Shown: piece after piece, positions 1 through 12,005 of the stretch
How the letters are laid out: every line of letters starts with the position of its first letter
How positions within the stretch are numbered: the first letter of the stretch is position 1
NCBI RefSeq assembly: GCF_041381155.1
Contig: NC_091134.1
Coordinates: 39,825,338-39,889,337, forward strand
DNA: 64,000 bases
From: Argopecten irradians
Taxonomy: Eukaryota; Mollusca; Bivalvia; Pectinida; Pectinidae
Reading direction: 5' to 3'
The notes under the pieces: model-generated
Told to the model about the DNA's origin: nothing
What the model saw: the letters and a program-made list of their open reading frames with translations, nothing else
Database searches by the model: none
Made by a program: the position numbers and the translations under genes

Positions 1-820
1 GATCAACTACTCGAAACAAAAAGGCAAACAGTTTTTTTTTAAAAAAATCTACAATAACATATGAGATATTGATGAACTAAATCAGAAAAAAAAAAACTGA
101 TATTCTGATACCTTACAATCAATCGACTGCTTCTAAAGCACTTAATTTTCTATCAAATATGTTGCCTGTTTGTGTAAGAGATAAAATGGAAATTTGTTTT
201 TGATTTTGTCCTGCCGTTCCAGGAAATATACTTTAATATATATATATAGAAATAAGAATTTTAAAACACAGAATTCAGCACTTTCTTTTGAGGGATGATT
301 CAGAGCAGCAATGCAATAGTCATGAAACACTTTTTCTTGTTTTAGGTTAAAAGGCAATAAAGGTAAATGGAAAACGAAAGTAAAATAAATGATAATAGAT
401 GATATAAATAAATCAAAAGTAGAATTTGCAGCGTTATTCCTGACATATTGATACATGATTTGAACTTGTCATCCTCCACAATTAATGTGACGTAAATTCA
501 TTTGTTAATTAAAATGTGTGATGCATATTTTCAATGATAACATAATGCTATGCTCACAACTACTTGTAGAAAAACGAAATTATTCAGATCAGGAACGCCA
601 TGAAACGATTTTCGTTACAATCAATCTGACGAAAAGAGAAATGTTCTTATTCAAATTTACTCTGATTATATTAATTATATGATTTTCATGCTGGTATTTA
701 AGTAACTTCTTCGAAAAAATATAGTAACGTAAGCGATAAGTATATGACATGTTAATTTTCTGATGCAATCGATCCCTGTCCAACTTTATCAGAGTTATGC
801 CTAATACATAGAAATTAATT

Positions 821-892
821 AGCAGAGTGGCGCAGTGGAAGCGTGCTGGGCCCATAACCCAGAGGTCCGAGGATCGAAACCTCGCTCTGCTA
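821..892 (+). tRNA. tRNA-iMet: Initiator tRNA-Met (CAT), unit 1 copy A
   Basis: This 72-nt gene folds as a complete cloverleaf: acceptor stem AGCAGAG with CTCTGCT, anticodon stem CTGGG with CCCAG, loop CCCATAA. Hallmarks of a eukaryotic initiator are all visible: A1:U72 pair, three consecutive G:C pairs beside the anticodon loop, C at position 33, and ATCG at the start of the T loop. It delivers the first methionine at the 40S start codon with eIF2. Internal promoter boxes are TGGCGCAGTGG (A box) and GGATCGAAACC (B box). There is no intron and no encoded CCA. A T4 run at 902-905 follows as terminator, weaker than the T5 found after most other A copies. Confidence 0.97.
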
Positions 893-1089
893 TCATGATT
901 ATTTTCATTTTACTTTCTGCTTGAAAAATGTAGATATTTAACTTTATATTTTACCTCACGTGAATACGTTGATAAACATATGGAAAATAAACCTGTTGGA
1001 TTTCACGAATTTTAATTTCTATATTTTTGTCATTCCGACCTGTTGACGAACTAGAGCATTCTTATACATTTATATGTATAAAAGTAATA

Positions 1090-1161
1090 AGCAGAGTGGC
1101 GCAGTGGAAGCGTGCTGGGCCCATAACCCAGAGGTCCGAGGATCGAAACCTCGCTCTGCTA
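1090..1161 (+). tRNA. tRNA-iMet: Initiator tRNA-Met (CAT), unit 1 copy B
   Basis: Identical to the copy at 821-892 and 197 nt downstream of it. Copy B is preceded by TATAAAA six bases before the first nucleotide and followed by a T7 run at 1170-1176, so its flanks differ from those of copy A although the gene body is the same. Confidence 0.97.
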
Positions 1162-1650
1162 AGTATATCTTTTTTTCTATTTCATTCTTTAAGGTACATC
1201 ATTCCGATGACAACATATTATGATTCACGTTAGTCAATTAGCTGATATAAAGTAAACTATGTTTTGTCTCCCTGGAAAAAACCCCATTGACTTATACACA
1301 ATACAGTTTAAAAATTTATTCATATTTTCAAAATGATCAACTACTCGAAACAAAAAGGCAAACAGCTTTTAAAAAAAAAATCTACAATAACATATGAGAT
1401 ATTGATGAACTAAATCAGAAAAAAAACTGATATTCTGATACCATACAATCAGTTGACTGCTTCTAAAGCACTTACTTTTCTATCAAATATGTTGCCTGTT
1501 ATTTTTAAGAGATAAAATGGAAATTTGTTTTTGATTTTGTTCTGCCGTCCCAGGAAATATACTTTAATATATATATATATATATAGAAATAAGAGTTTTA
1601 AAACACAGAATTCAGTACTTTCTTTCGAGGGATGATTCAGAGCAGCAATT

Positions 1651-2076
1651 GTTTGGAGCAGTTGTTTCTTGTGTAGTTTTTGGAGCAGTCGTTTCTTGTG
1701 TAGGTTTTGGAGCAGTCGTTTCTTGTTTAGGTTTTGGAGCAGTCGTTTCTTGTTTAGGTTTTGGAGCAGTCGTTTCTTGTGTAGGTTTTGGAGCAGTCGT
1801 TTCTTGTGTAGGTTTTGGAGCAGTCGTTTCTTGTGTAGGTTTTGGAGCAGTCGTTTCTTGTGTAGGTTTTGGAGCAGTTGTTTCTTGTTTAGGTTTTGGA
1901 GCAGTCGTTTCTTGTGTAGGTTTTGGAGCAGTCGTTTCTTGTGTAGGTTTTGGAGCAGTCGTTTCTTGTGTAGGTTTTGGAGCAGTCGTTTCTTGTGTAG
2001 GTTTTGGAAGGCAGTCGTTTCTTGTGTAGTTTTTTGGAGCAGTCGTTTCTTGTGTAGGTTTTGGAGCAGTCGTTTC
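1651..2076. repeat. 27-bp minisatellite inside array unit 2 (16 copies)
   Basis: About 16 tandem copies of a 27-bp unit built on GGAGCAGTCGTTTCTTGTG and TAGGTTTT. Some copies have TTTCTTGTTTAGG instead, and copy 14 has a two-base insertion. The repeat stands where other units have a spacer segment of about 380 bp (equivalent to about 310-685 in unit 1). Because 27 is a multiple of three, it produces long repetitive open frames on both strands (LLQNLHKKR-type and GAVVSCVGF-type), which are by-products. Confidence 0.95.
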
Positions 2077-2296
2077 ATACCCTATTATCTCAACATTTCA
2101 CTCTGAGATATTTAATTAAAGCCAGAAATTGAATCTGACCCATGCTGGTTATTTAAGGTAACTTCTATCGAAAAAAATATAGTAACGTAAGCGATACAAG
2201 TATATGACATGTTAATTTTCTGATGGCAATCGTATCCCCTGTCCAACTTTATCCGAAAAAAAAAGTTATGTCTAATACATTAAAAGTGATTTAATT
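2077..2296 (+). other. Unit 2 spacer segment: unrelated patch plus indel-rich unit sequence
   Basis: The first roughly 65 bases after the minisatellite do not match other units. From about 2,140 the normal unit sequence resumes but with many one- to three-base additions compared with all other units (for example GATACAAGT for GATAAGT). The pattern looks like uncorrected long-read insertion errors more than natural divergence. Confidence 0.6.
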
Positions 2297-2372
2297 AGCA
2301 AGAGTGGCGCAGTGGAGAAGCGTGCTGGGCCCATAACCCAGAGGTCCCGAGGATCGAAACCTCGCTCTGCTA
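2297..2372 (+). tRNA. tRNA-iMet: tRNA-iMet copy with four inserted bases, unit 2 copy A
   Basis: Recognisable as the same tRNA but 76 nt long, with extra bases in the acceptor stem (AGCAAGAG), D arm (TGGAGAAGCG) and variable/T region (GGTCCCGAGG). As written it would not fold properly. Its neighbourhood has the same kind of insertions in non-genic sequence, so sequence error is as likely as true decay. A T7 run follows in the 3' flank. Confidence 0.55.
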
Positions 2373-2592
2373 TCATAAAAATTTTTTTCATTCTTACTTT
2401 CTTGCTTGAAAAATGTAGATATTTAACTTTATAATTTTACTTCACGTGAATACGTTAGATAAACATGATGGGATATGGAAAATATAAACCTGTTTTGGAT
2501 TTCACGAATTTTAATTCTATATTATTTTGTCATTCCGACCTGTTGACGAACTAGAGCTTTCGTTACACACATTTATATGTATAAAAGTAATA

Positions 2593-2665
2593 AGCCAGAG
2601 TGGCGCAGTGGAAGCGTGCTGGGCCCATAACCCAGAGGTCCGAGGATCGAAACCTCGCTCTGCTA
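2593..2665 (+). tRNA. tRNA-iMet: tRNA-iMet copy with one inserted base, unit 2 copy B
   Basis: Matches the array consensus except for one extra C in the acceptor stem (AGCCAGAG). It lies 220 nt after copy A instead of the usual 196, again from small insertions in the spacer. A T6 terminator follows. It may be an intact gene once errors are removed. Confidence 0.6.
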
Positions 2666-3680
2666 AGTATATCTTTTTTGATCTATTTCATTCTATAAGG
2701 TACATCATTCCGATGAAACAACATATTATGATTCACAGTTAGTCAATTAGCTGATATAAAGTAACATGTTTTGTCTCCCTGGAAAAAAAAACCCATTGAC
2801 TTATACACAATACAGTTTTTAAGTTTTAAAAATTTATTCATATTTTCAAAATGATCAACTACTCGAAACAAAAAGGCAAACAGCTTTTTTTTTTTTTTTT
2901 AAAAAATCTACAATAGACATATGAGATATTGATGAACTAAATCAGAAAAAAAACTGATATTCTGATACCATACAATCAGTTGACTGCTTCTAAAGCACTT
3001 ACTTTTCTATCAAATATGTTGCCTGTTAGTTTAAGAGATAAAATGGAAATTTGTTTTTGATTTTGTTCTGCCGTTCCAGGAAATATACTTTAATATATAT
3101 ATATATAGAAATAAGAGTTTTAAAAACACAGAATTCAGCACTTTCTTTCGAGGGATGATTCAGAGCAGCAATGCAATAGTCATGAAACACTTTTTCTTGT
3201 TTTAGGTTAAAAGGCAATAAAGGTAAATGGAAAACGAAAGTAAAATAAATGATAATAGATGATATAAATAAATCACAAGTAGAATTTGCAGCGTTATTCC
3301 TGACATATTGATACATGATTTGAACTTGTCATCCTCCACAATTAATGTGACGTAAATTCATTTGTTAATTAAAATGTGTGATGCATATTTTCAATGATAA
3401 CATAATGCTATGCTCACAACTACTTGTAGAAAAACGAAATTATTCAGATCAGGAATGCCATGAAACGATTTTCGTTACAATCAATCTGACGAAAAGAGAA
3501 ATGTTCTTATTCAAATTTACTCTGATTGTATTAATTATATGATTTTCATGCTGGTATTTAAGTAACTTCTTCGAAAAAATATAGTAACGTAAGCGATAAG
3601 TATATGACATGTTAATTTTCTGATGCAATCGATCCCTGTCCAACTTTATCAGAGTTATGTCTAATACATAGAAATTAATT

Positions 3681-3752
3681 AGCAGAGTGGCGCAGTGGAA
3701 GCGTGCTGGGCCCATAACCCAGAGGTCCGAGGATCGAAACCTCGCTCTGCTA
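3681..3752 (+). tRNA. tRNA-iMet: Initiator tRNA-Met (CAT), unit 3 copy A
   Basis: Identical 72-nt body; a T5 run follows within 15 nt. Confidence 0.96.
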
Positions 3753-3949
3753 TCATGATTATTTTTCATTTTACTTTCTGCTTGAAAATGTAGATATTTA
3801 ACTTTATATTTTACTTCACGTGAATACGTTGATAAACATATGGAAAATAAACCTGTTGGATTTCACGAATTTTAATTCTATATTTTTTGTCATTCCGACC
3901 TGTTGACGAACTAGAGCATTCTTATACATTTATATGTATAAAAGTAATA

Positions 3950-4021
3950 AGCAGAGTGGCGCAGTGGAAGCGTGCTGGGCCCATAACCCAGAGGTCCGAG
4001 GATCGAAACCTCGCTCTGCTA
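3950..4021 (+). tRNA. tRNA-iMet: Initiator tRNA-Met (CAT), unit 3 copy B
   Basis: Identical body, 197 nt after copy A; T7 terminator. Confidence 0.96.
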
Positions 4022-5005
4022 AGTATATCTTTTTTTCTATTTCATTCTATAAGGTACATCATTCCGATGACAACATATTATGATTCACGTTAGTCAATTA
4101 GCTGATATAAAGTAACATGTTTTGTCTCCCTGGAAAAAACCATTGACTTATACACAATACAGTTTTAAAAATTTATTCATATTTTCAAAATGATCAACTA
4201 CTCGAAACAAAAAGGCAAACAGCTTTTTAAAAAAAATCTACAATAACATATGAGATATTGATGAACTAAATCAGAAAAAAACTGATATTCTGATACCTTA
4301 CAATCAGTTGACTGCTTCTAAAGCACTTACTTTTCTATCAAATATGTTGCCTGTTAGTGTAAGAGATAAAATGGAAATTTGTTTTTGATTTTTTTCTGCC
4401 GTTCCCAGGAAATATACTTTAATATATATATAGAAATAAGAGTTTTAAAACACAGAATTCAGCACTTTCTTTCGAGGGATGATTCAGAGCAGCAATGCAA
4501 TAGTCATGAAAACACTTTTTCTTGTTTTAGGTTAAAAGGCAATAAAGGTAAATGGAAAACGAAAGTAAAATAAATGATATATGATGATATAAACAAATCA
4601 CAAGTAGAATTTGCAGCTTTATTCCTGACATATTGATACATGATTTGAACTTGTCATCCTCCACAATTAATGTGACGTAAATTCATTTGTTAATTGAAAT
4701 GTGTGATGCATATTTTCAATGATAACATAATGCTATGCTCACAACTACTTGTAGAAAAACGAAATTATTCAGATCAGGAACGCCATGAAACGATTTTCGT
4801 TACAATCAATCTGACGAAAAGAGAAATGTTCTTATTCAAATTTACTCTGATTGTATTAATTATATGATTTTCATGCTGGTATTTAAGTAACTTCTTCGAA
4901 AAAATATAGTAACGTAAGCGATAAGTATATGACATGTTAATTTTCTGATGCAATCGATCCCTGTCCAACTTTATCGGAGTTATGTCTAATACATTGAAAT
5001 TAATT

Positions 5006-5077
5006 AGCAGAGTGGCGCAGTGGAAGCGTGCTGGGCCCATAACCCAGAGGTCCGAGGATCGAAACCTCGCTCTGCTA
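5006..5077 (+). tRNA. tRNA-iMet: Initiator tRNA-Met (CAT), unit 4 copy A
   Basis: Identical body; T5 run follows. Confidence 0.96.
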
Positions 5078-5273
5078 TCATAAATATTTTTCATTTTACT
5101 TTCTGCTTGAAAATGTAGATATTTAACTTTATATTTTACTTCACGTGAATACGTTGATAAACATATGGAAAATAAACCTGTTGGATTTCACGAATTTTAA
5201 TTCTATATTTTTGTCATTCCGACCTGTTGACGAACTAGAGCATTCTTATACATTTATATGTATAAAAGTAATA

Positions 5274-5345
5274 AGCAGAGTGGCGCAGTGGAAGCGTGCT
5301 GGGCCCATAACCCAGAGGTCCGAGGATCGAAACCTCGCTCTGCTA
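5274..5345 (+). tRNA. tRNA-iMet: Initiator tRNA-Met (CAT), unit 4 copy B
   Basis: Identical body, 196 nt after copy A; T8 terminator. Confidence 0.96.
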
Positions 5346-6328
5346 AGTATATTTTTTTTCTATTTCATTCTATAAGGTACATCATTCCGATGACAACATA
5401 TTATGATTCACGTTAGTCAATCAGCTGATATAAAGTAATATGTTTTGTCTCCCTGGAAAAAACCCATTGACTTATACACAATACAGTTTTAAAAATTTAT
5501 TCATATTTTCAAAATGATCAACTACTCGAAACAAAAAGGCAAACAGCTTTTAAAAAAAAAATCTACAATAACATATGAGATATTGATGAACTAAATCAGA
5601 AAAAAACTGATATTCTGATACCGTACAATCAGTTGACTGCTTCTAAAGCACTTACTTTTCTATCAAATATGTTGCCTGTTAGTGTAAGAGATAAAATGGA
5701 AATTTGTTTTTGATTTTGTCCTGCCGTTCCAGGAAATATACTTTAATATATATATATAGAAATAAGAGTTTTAAAACACAGAATTCAGCGCTTTCTTTCG
5801 AGGGATGATTCAGAGCAGCAATGCAATAGTCATGAAACACTTTTTCTTGTTTTAGGTTAAAAGGCAATAAAGGTAAATGGAAAACGAAAGTAAAATAAAT
5901 GATAATAGATGATATAAATAAATCAAAAGTAGAATTTGCAGCGTTATTCCTGACATATTGAATCATGATTTGAACTTGTCATCCTCCACAATTAATGTGA
6001 CGTAAATTCATTTGTTAATTGAAATGTGTGATGCATATTTTCAATGATAACATAATGCTATGCTCACAACTACTTGTAGAAAAACGAAATTATTCAGATC
6101 AGGAACGCCATGAAACGATTTTCGTTACAATCAATCTGACGAAAAGAGAAATGTTCTTATTCAAATTTACTCTGATTGTACTAATTATATGATTTTCATG
6201 CTGGTATTTAAGTAACTTCTTCGAAAAAATATAGTAACGTAAGCGATAAGTATATGACATGTAATTTTCTGATGCAATCGATCCCTGTCCAACTTTATCG
6301 GAGTTATGTCTAATAATTGAAATTAATT

Positions 6329-6400
6329 AGCAGAGTGGCGCAGTGGAAGCGTGCTGGGCCCATAACCCAGAGGTCCGAGGATCGAAACCTCGCTCTGCTA
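6329..6400 (+). tRNA. tRNA-iMet: Initiator tRNA-Met (CAT), unit 5 copy A
   Basis: Identical body; 3' flank is of the TCAGAAAT type rather than TCATAAAT. Confidence 0.96.
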
Positions 6401-6596
6401 TCAGAAATATTTTTCATTTTACTTTCTGCTTGAAAATGTAGATATTTAACTTTATATTTTACCTCACGTGAATACGTTGATAAACATATGGAAAATAAAC
6501 CTGTTGGATTTCACGAATTTTAATTCTATATTTTTGTCATTCCGACCTGTTGACGAACTAGAGCATTCTTATACATTTATATGTATAAAAGTAATA

Positions 6597-6668
6597 AGCA
6601 GAGTGGCGCAGTGGAAGCGTGCTGGGCCCATAACCCAGAGGTCCGAGGATCGAAACCTCGCTCTGCTA
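6597..6668 (+). tRNA. tRNA-iMet: Initiator tRNA-Met (CAT), unit 5 copy B
   Basis: Identical body; T10 terminator, the longest in the array. Confidence 0.96.
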
Positions 6669-7671
6669 AGTATATTTTTTTTTTCTATTTCATTCTATAA
6701 GGTACATCATTCCGATGAAAACATATTATGATTCACGTTAGTCAATTAGCTGATATAAAGTAACATGTTTTGTCTCCCTGGAAAAAACCATTGACTTATA
6801 CACAATACAGTTTTAAAAAATTTATTCATATTTTCAAAATGATCAACTACTCGAAACAAAAAGGCAAACAGTTTTTTAAAAAAAATCTACAATAACATAT
6901 GAGATATTGATGAACTAAATCAGAAAAAAAACTGATATTCTGATACCATACAATCAGTTGACTGCTTCTAAAGCACTTACTTTTCTATCAAATATGTTGC
7001 CTGTTAGTTTAAGAGATAAAATGGAAATTTGTTTTTGATTTTTGTTCTGCCGTCCCAGGAAATATACTTTAATATATATATATATGTATATATATATAGA
7101 AATAAGAGTTTTAAAACACAGAATTCAGCGCTTTCTTTCGAGGGATGATTCAGAGCAGCAATGCAATAGTCATGAAACACTTTTTCTTGTTTTAGGTTAA
7201 AAGGCAATAAAGGTAAATGGAAAACGAAAGTAAAATAAATGATAATAGATGATATAAATAAATCACAAGTAGAATTTGCAGCTTTACTCCTGACATATTA
7301 ATACATGATTTGAACTTGTCATCCTCTTCACAATTAATGTGACGTAAATTCATTTGTTAATTGAAATGTGTGATGCATATTTTCAATGATAACATAATGC
7401 TATGCTCACAACTACTTGAAGAAAAACGAAATTATTCAGATCAGGAACGCCATGAAACGATTTTCGTTACAATCAATCTGACGAAAAGAGAAATGTTCTT
7501 ATTCAAATTTACTCTGATTGTATTAATTATATGATTTTCATGCTGGTATTTAAGTAACTTCTTCGAAAAAATATAGTAACGTAAGCGATAAGTATATGAC
7601 ATGGTAATTTTCTGATGCAATCGATCCCTGTCCAACTTTATGGAGTTATGTCTAATACATTAAAATTTATT

Positions 7672-7743
7672 AGCAGAGTGGCGCAGTGGAAGCGTGCTGG
7701 GCCCATAACCCAGAGGTCCGAGGATCGAAACCTCGCTCTGCTA
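7672..7743 (+). tRNA. tRNA-iMet: Initiator tRNA-Met (CAT), unit 6 copy A
   Basis: Identical body; the base just 5' context reads TTTATT instead of TTAATT, a variant shared with units 10 and 15. Confidence 0.96.
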
Positions 7744-7939
7744 TCATAAATATTTTTCATTTTACTTTCTGCTTGAAAATGTAGATATTTAACTTTATAT
7801 TTTACTTCACGTGAATACGTTGATAAACATATGGAAAATAAACCTGTTGGATTTCACGAATTTTAATTCTATATTTTTGTCATTCCGACCTGTTGACGAA
7901 CTAGAGCATTCTTATACATTTATATGTATAAAAGTAATA

Positions 7940-8011
7940 AGCAGAGTGGCGCAGTGGAAGCGTGCTGGGCCCATAACCCAGAGGTCCGAGGATCGAAACC
8001 TCGCTCTGCTA
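7940..8011 (+). tRNA. tRNA-iMet: Initiator tRNA-Met (CAT), unit 6 copy B
   Basis: Identical body; T9 terminator. Confidence 0.96.
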
Positions 8012-9012
8012 AGTATATTTTTTTTTCTATTTCATTCTATGAGGTACATCATTCTGATGACAACATATTATGATTCACGTTAATCAATCAGCTGATATAA
8101 AGTAATATGTTTTGTCTCCCTGGAAAAAACCCATTGACTTATACACAATACAGTTTTAAAAATTTATTCATATTTTCAAAATGATCAACTACTCGAAACA
8201 AAAAGGCAAACAGCTTTTTAAAAAAAAAATCTACAATAACATATGAGATATTGATGAACTAAATCAGAAAAAACTGATATTCTGATACCGTACAATCAGT
8301 TGACTGCTTCTAAAGCACTTACTTTTCTATCAAATATGTTGCCTGTTAGTTTAAGAGATAAAATGGAAATTTGTTTTTGATTTTGTTCTGCCGTCCCAGG
8401 AAATATACTTTAATATATATATATATGTATATATATATAGAAATAAGAGTTTTAAAACACAGAATTCAGCGCTTTCTTTCGAGGGATGATTCAGAGCAGA
8501 AATGCAATAGTCATGAAACACTTTTTCTTGTTTTAGGTTAAAAGGCAATAAAGGTAAATGGAAAACGAAAGTAAAATAAATGATAATATAGATGATATAA
8601 ATAAATCAAAAGTAGAATTTGCAGCGTTATTCCTGACATATTGAATCATGATTTGAACTTGTCATCCTCCACAATTAATGTGACGTAAAATCATTTGTTA
8701 ATTGAAATGTGTGATGCATATTTTCAATGATAACATAATGCTATGACCACAACTACTTGTAGAAAAACGAAATTATTCAGATTAGGAACGCCATGAAACG
8801 AATTTCGTTACAATCAATCTGACGAAAAGAGAAATGTTCTGATTCAAATTTACTCTGATTGTACTAATTATGATTTTCATGCTGGTATTTAAGTAACTTC
8901 TTCGAAAAAATATAGTAACGTAAGCGATAAGTATATGACATGTTAATTTTCTGATGCAATCGATCCCTGTCCAACTTTATCCGAGTTATGTCTAACAGAT
9001 TAAAAATTAATT

Positions 9013-9084
9013 AGCAGAGTGGCGCAGTGGAAGCGTGCTGGGCCCATAACCCAGAGGTCCGAGGATCGAAACCTCGCTCTGCTA
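9013..9084 (+). tRNA. tRNA-iMet: Initiator tRNA-Met (CAT), unit 7 copy A
   Basis: Identical body; TCAGAAAT-type 3' flank and T5 run. Confidence 0.96.
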
Positions 9085-9280
9085 TCAGAAATATTTTTCA
9101 TTTTTCTTTCAGCTTGAAAATGTAGATATTTAACTTTATATTTTACCTCACGTGAATACGTTGATAAACATATGGAAAATAAACCTGTTGGATTTCACGA
9201 ATTTTAATTATATATTTTTGTCATTCCGACCTGTTGACGAACTAGAGCATTCTTATACATTTATATGTATAAAAGTAATA

Positions 9281-9352
9281 AGCAGAGTGGCGCAGTGGAA
9301 GCGTGCTGGGCCCATAACCCAGAGGTCCGAGGATCGAAACCTCGCTCTGCTA
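9281..9352 (+). tRNA. tRNA-iMet: Initiator tRNA-Met (CAT), unit 7 copy B
   Basis: Identical body; T7 terminator at 9361-9367. Confidence 0.96.
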
Positions 9353-10340
9353 AGTATATCTTTTTTTCTATTTCATTCTATAAGGTACATCATTCCGATG
9401 ACAACATATTATGATTCACGTTAGTCAATCAGCTGATATAAAGTAATATGTTTTGTCTCCCTGGAAAAAAACCCATTGACTTATACACAATACAGTTTTA
9501 AAAATTTATTCATATTTTCAAAATGATCAACTACTCGAAACAAAAAGGCAAACAGTTTTTAAAAAAATCTACAATAACATATGAGATATTGATGAACTAA
9601 ATCAGAAAAAAAACTGATATTCTGATACCATACAATCAGTTGACTGCTTCTAAAGCACTTACTTTTCTATCAAATATGTTGCCTGTTAGTTGTAAGAGAT
9701 AAAATGGAAATTTGTTTTTGATTTTTTTCTGCCGTCCAGGAAATATACTTTAATATATATATATAGAAATAAGAGTTTTAAAACACAGAATTCAGCACTT
9801 TCTTTCGAGGGATGATTCAGAGCAGCAATGCAATAGTCATGAAACACTTTTTCTTGTTTTAGGTTAAAAGGCAATAAAGGTAAATGGAAAACGAAAGTAA
9901 AATAAATGATAATAGATGATATAAATAAATCAAAAGTAGAATTTGCAGCGTTATTCCTGACATATTGAATCATGATTTGAACTTGTCATCCTCCACAATT
10001 AATGTGACGTAAATTCATTTGTTAATTGAAATGTGTGATGCATATTTTCAATGATAACATAATGCTATGCTCACAACTACTTGTGAAGAAAAACGAAATT
10101 ATTCAGATCAGGAACGCCATGAAACGATTTTCGTTACAATCAATCTGACGAAAAGAGAAATGTTCTTATTCAAATTTACTCTGATTGTATTAATTATATG
10201 ATTTTCATGCTGGTATTTAAGTAACTTCTTCGAAAAAATATAGTAACGTAAGCGATAAGTATATGACATGTTAATTTTCTGATGCAATCGATCCCTGTCC
10301 AACTTTATCCGAGTTTATGTCTAATACATTAAAATTAATT

Positions 10341-10412
10341 AGCAGAGTGGCGCAGTGGAAGCGTGCTGGGCCCATAACCCAGAGGTCCGAGGATCGAAAC
10401 CTCGCTCTGCTA
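10341..10412 (+). tRNA. tRNA-iMet: Initiator tRNA-Met (CAT), unit 8 copy A
   Basis: Identical body; T5 run follows. The A to B gap is 198 nt here. Confidence 0.96.
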
Positions 10413-10610
10413 TCATAAAATATTTTTCATTTTACTTTCTGCTTGAAAATGTAGATATTTAACTTTATATTTTACTTCACGTGAATACGTTGATAAACAT
10501 ATGGAAAATAAACCTGTTGGATTTCACGAATTTTAATTATATATTTTTTGTCATTCCGACCTGTTGACGAACTAGAGCATTCTTATACATTTATATGTAT
10601 AAAAGTAATA

Positions 10611-10682
10611 AGCAGAGTGGCGCAGTGGAAGCGTGCTGGGCCCATAACCCAGAGGTCCGAGGATCGAAACCTCGCTCTGCTA
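10611..10682 (+). tRNA. tRNA-iMet: Initiator tRNA-Met (CAT), unit 8 copy B
   Basis: Identical body; T7 terminator. Confidence 0.96.
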
Positions 10683-11665
10683 AGTATATCTTTTTTTCTA
10701 TTTCATTCTATAAGGTACATCATTCCGATGACAACATATTATGATTCACGTTAGTCAATCAGCTGATATAAAGTAATATGTTTTGTCTCCCTGGAAAAAA
10801 ACCCATTGACTTATACACAATACAGTTTTAAAAATTTATTCATATTTTCAAAATGATCAACTACTCGAAACAAAAAGGCAAACAGCTTTTTTAAAAAAAA
10901 TCTACAATAACATATGAGATATTGATGAACTAAATCAGAAAAAACTGATATTCTGATACCGTACAATCAGTTGACTGCTTCTAAAGCACTTACTTTTCTA
11001 TCAAATATGTTGCCTGTTAGTGTAAGAGATAAAATGGAAATTTGTTTTGGATTTTTTTCTGCCGTCCCAGGAAATATACTTTGATATATATATAGAAATA
11101 AGAGTTTTAAAACACAGAATTCAGCGCTTTCTTTCGAGGGATGATTCAGAGCAGCAATGCAATAGTCATGAAACACTTTTTCTTGTTTTAGGTTAAAAGG
11201 CAATAAAGGTAAATGGAAAACGAAAGTAAAATAAATGATAATAGATGATATAAATAAATCAAAAGTAGAATTTGCAGCGTTATTCCTGACATATTGATAT
11301 CATGATTTGAACTTGTCATCCTCCACAATTAATGTGACGTAAATTCATTTGTTAATTGAAATGTGTGATGCATATTTTCAATGATAACATAATGATATGC
11401 TCACAACTACTTGTAGAAAAACGAAATTATTCAGATCAGGAACGCCATGAAACGATTTTCGTTACAATCAATCTGACGAAAAGAGAAATGTTCTTATTCA
11501 AATTTACTCTGATTGTACTAATTATGATTTTCATGCTGGTATTTAAGTAACTTCTTCGGAAAAATATAGTAACGTAAGCGATAAGTATATGACATGTTAA
11601 TTTTCTGATGCAATCGATCCCTGTCCAACTTTATCGGAGTTATGTCTAATAAATTGAAATTAATT

Positions 11666-11737
11666 AGCAGAGTGGCGCAGTGGAAGCGTGCTGGGCCCAT
11701 AACCCAGAGGTCCGAGGATCGAAACCTCGCTCTGCTA
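11666..11737 (+). tRNA. tRNA-iMet: Initiator tRNA-Met (CAT), unit 9 copy A
   Basis: Identical body; TCATAAAT-type 3' flank. Confidence 0.96.
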
Positions 11738-11933
11738 TCATAAATATTTTTCATTTTTCTTTCAGCTTGAAAATGTAGATATTTAACTTTATATTTTACC
11801 TCACGTGAATACGTTGATAAACATATGGAAAATAAACCTGTTGGATTTCACGAATTTTGATTATATATTTTTGTCATTCCGACCTGTTGACGAACTAGAG
11901 CATTCTTATACATTTATATGTATAAAAGTAATA

Positions 11934-12005
11934 AGCAGAGTGGCGCAGTGGAAGCGTGCTGGGCCCATAACCCAGAGGTCCGAGGATCGAAACCTCGCTC
12001 TGCTA
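11934..12005 (+). tRNA. tRNA-iMet: Initiator tRNA-Met (CAT), unit 9 copy B
   Basis: Identical body; T7 terminator. Confidence 0.96.

Noticed and set aside
1390-1445. C/D-box snoRNA-like pattern (TTGATGA ... CTGA) in each unit
   Set aside because: C box is imperfect, boxes are only about 25 nt apart, and no terminal stem or C'/D' pair is visible.
1449-2106. Repetitive proteins over the unit 2 minisatellite (LLQNLHKKR and GAVVSCVGF types)
   Set aside because: All three frames stay open because the repeat unit is 27 bp; no promoter, conservation or composition argument supports coding.
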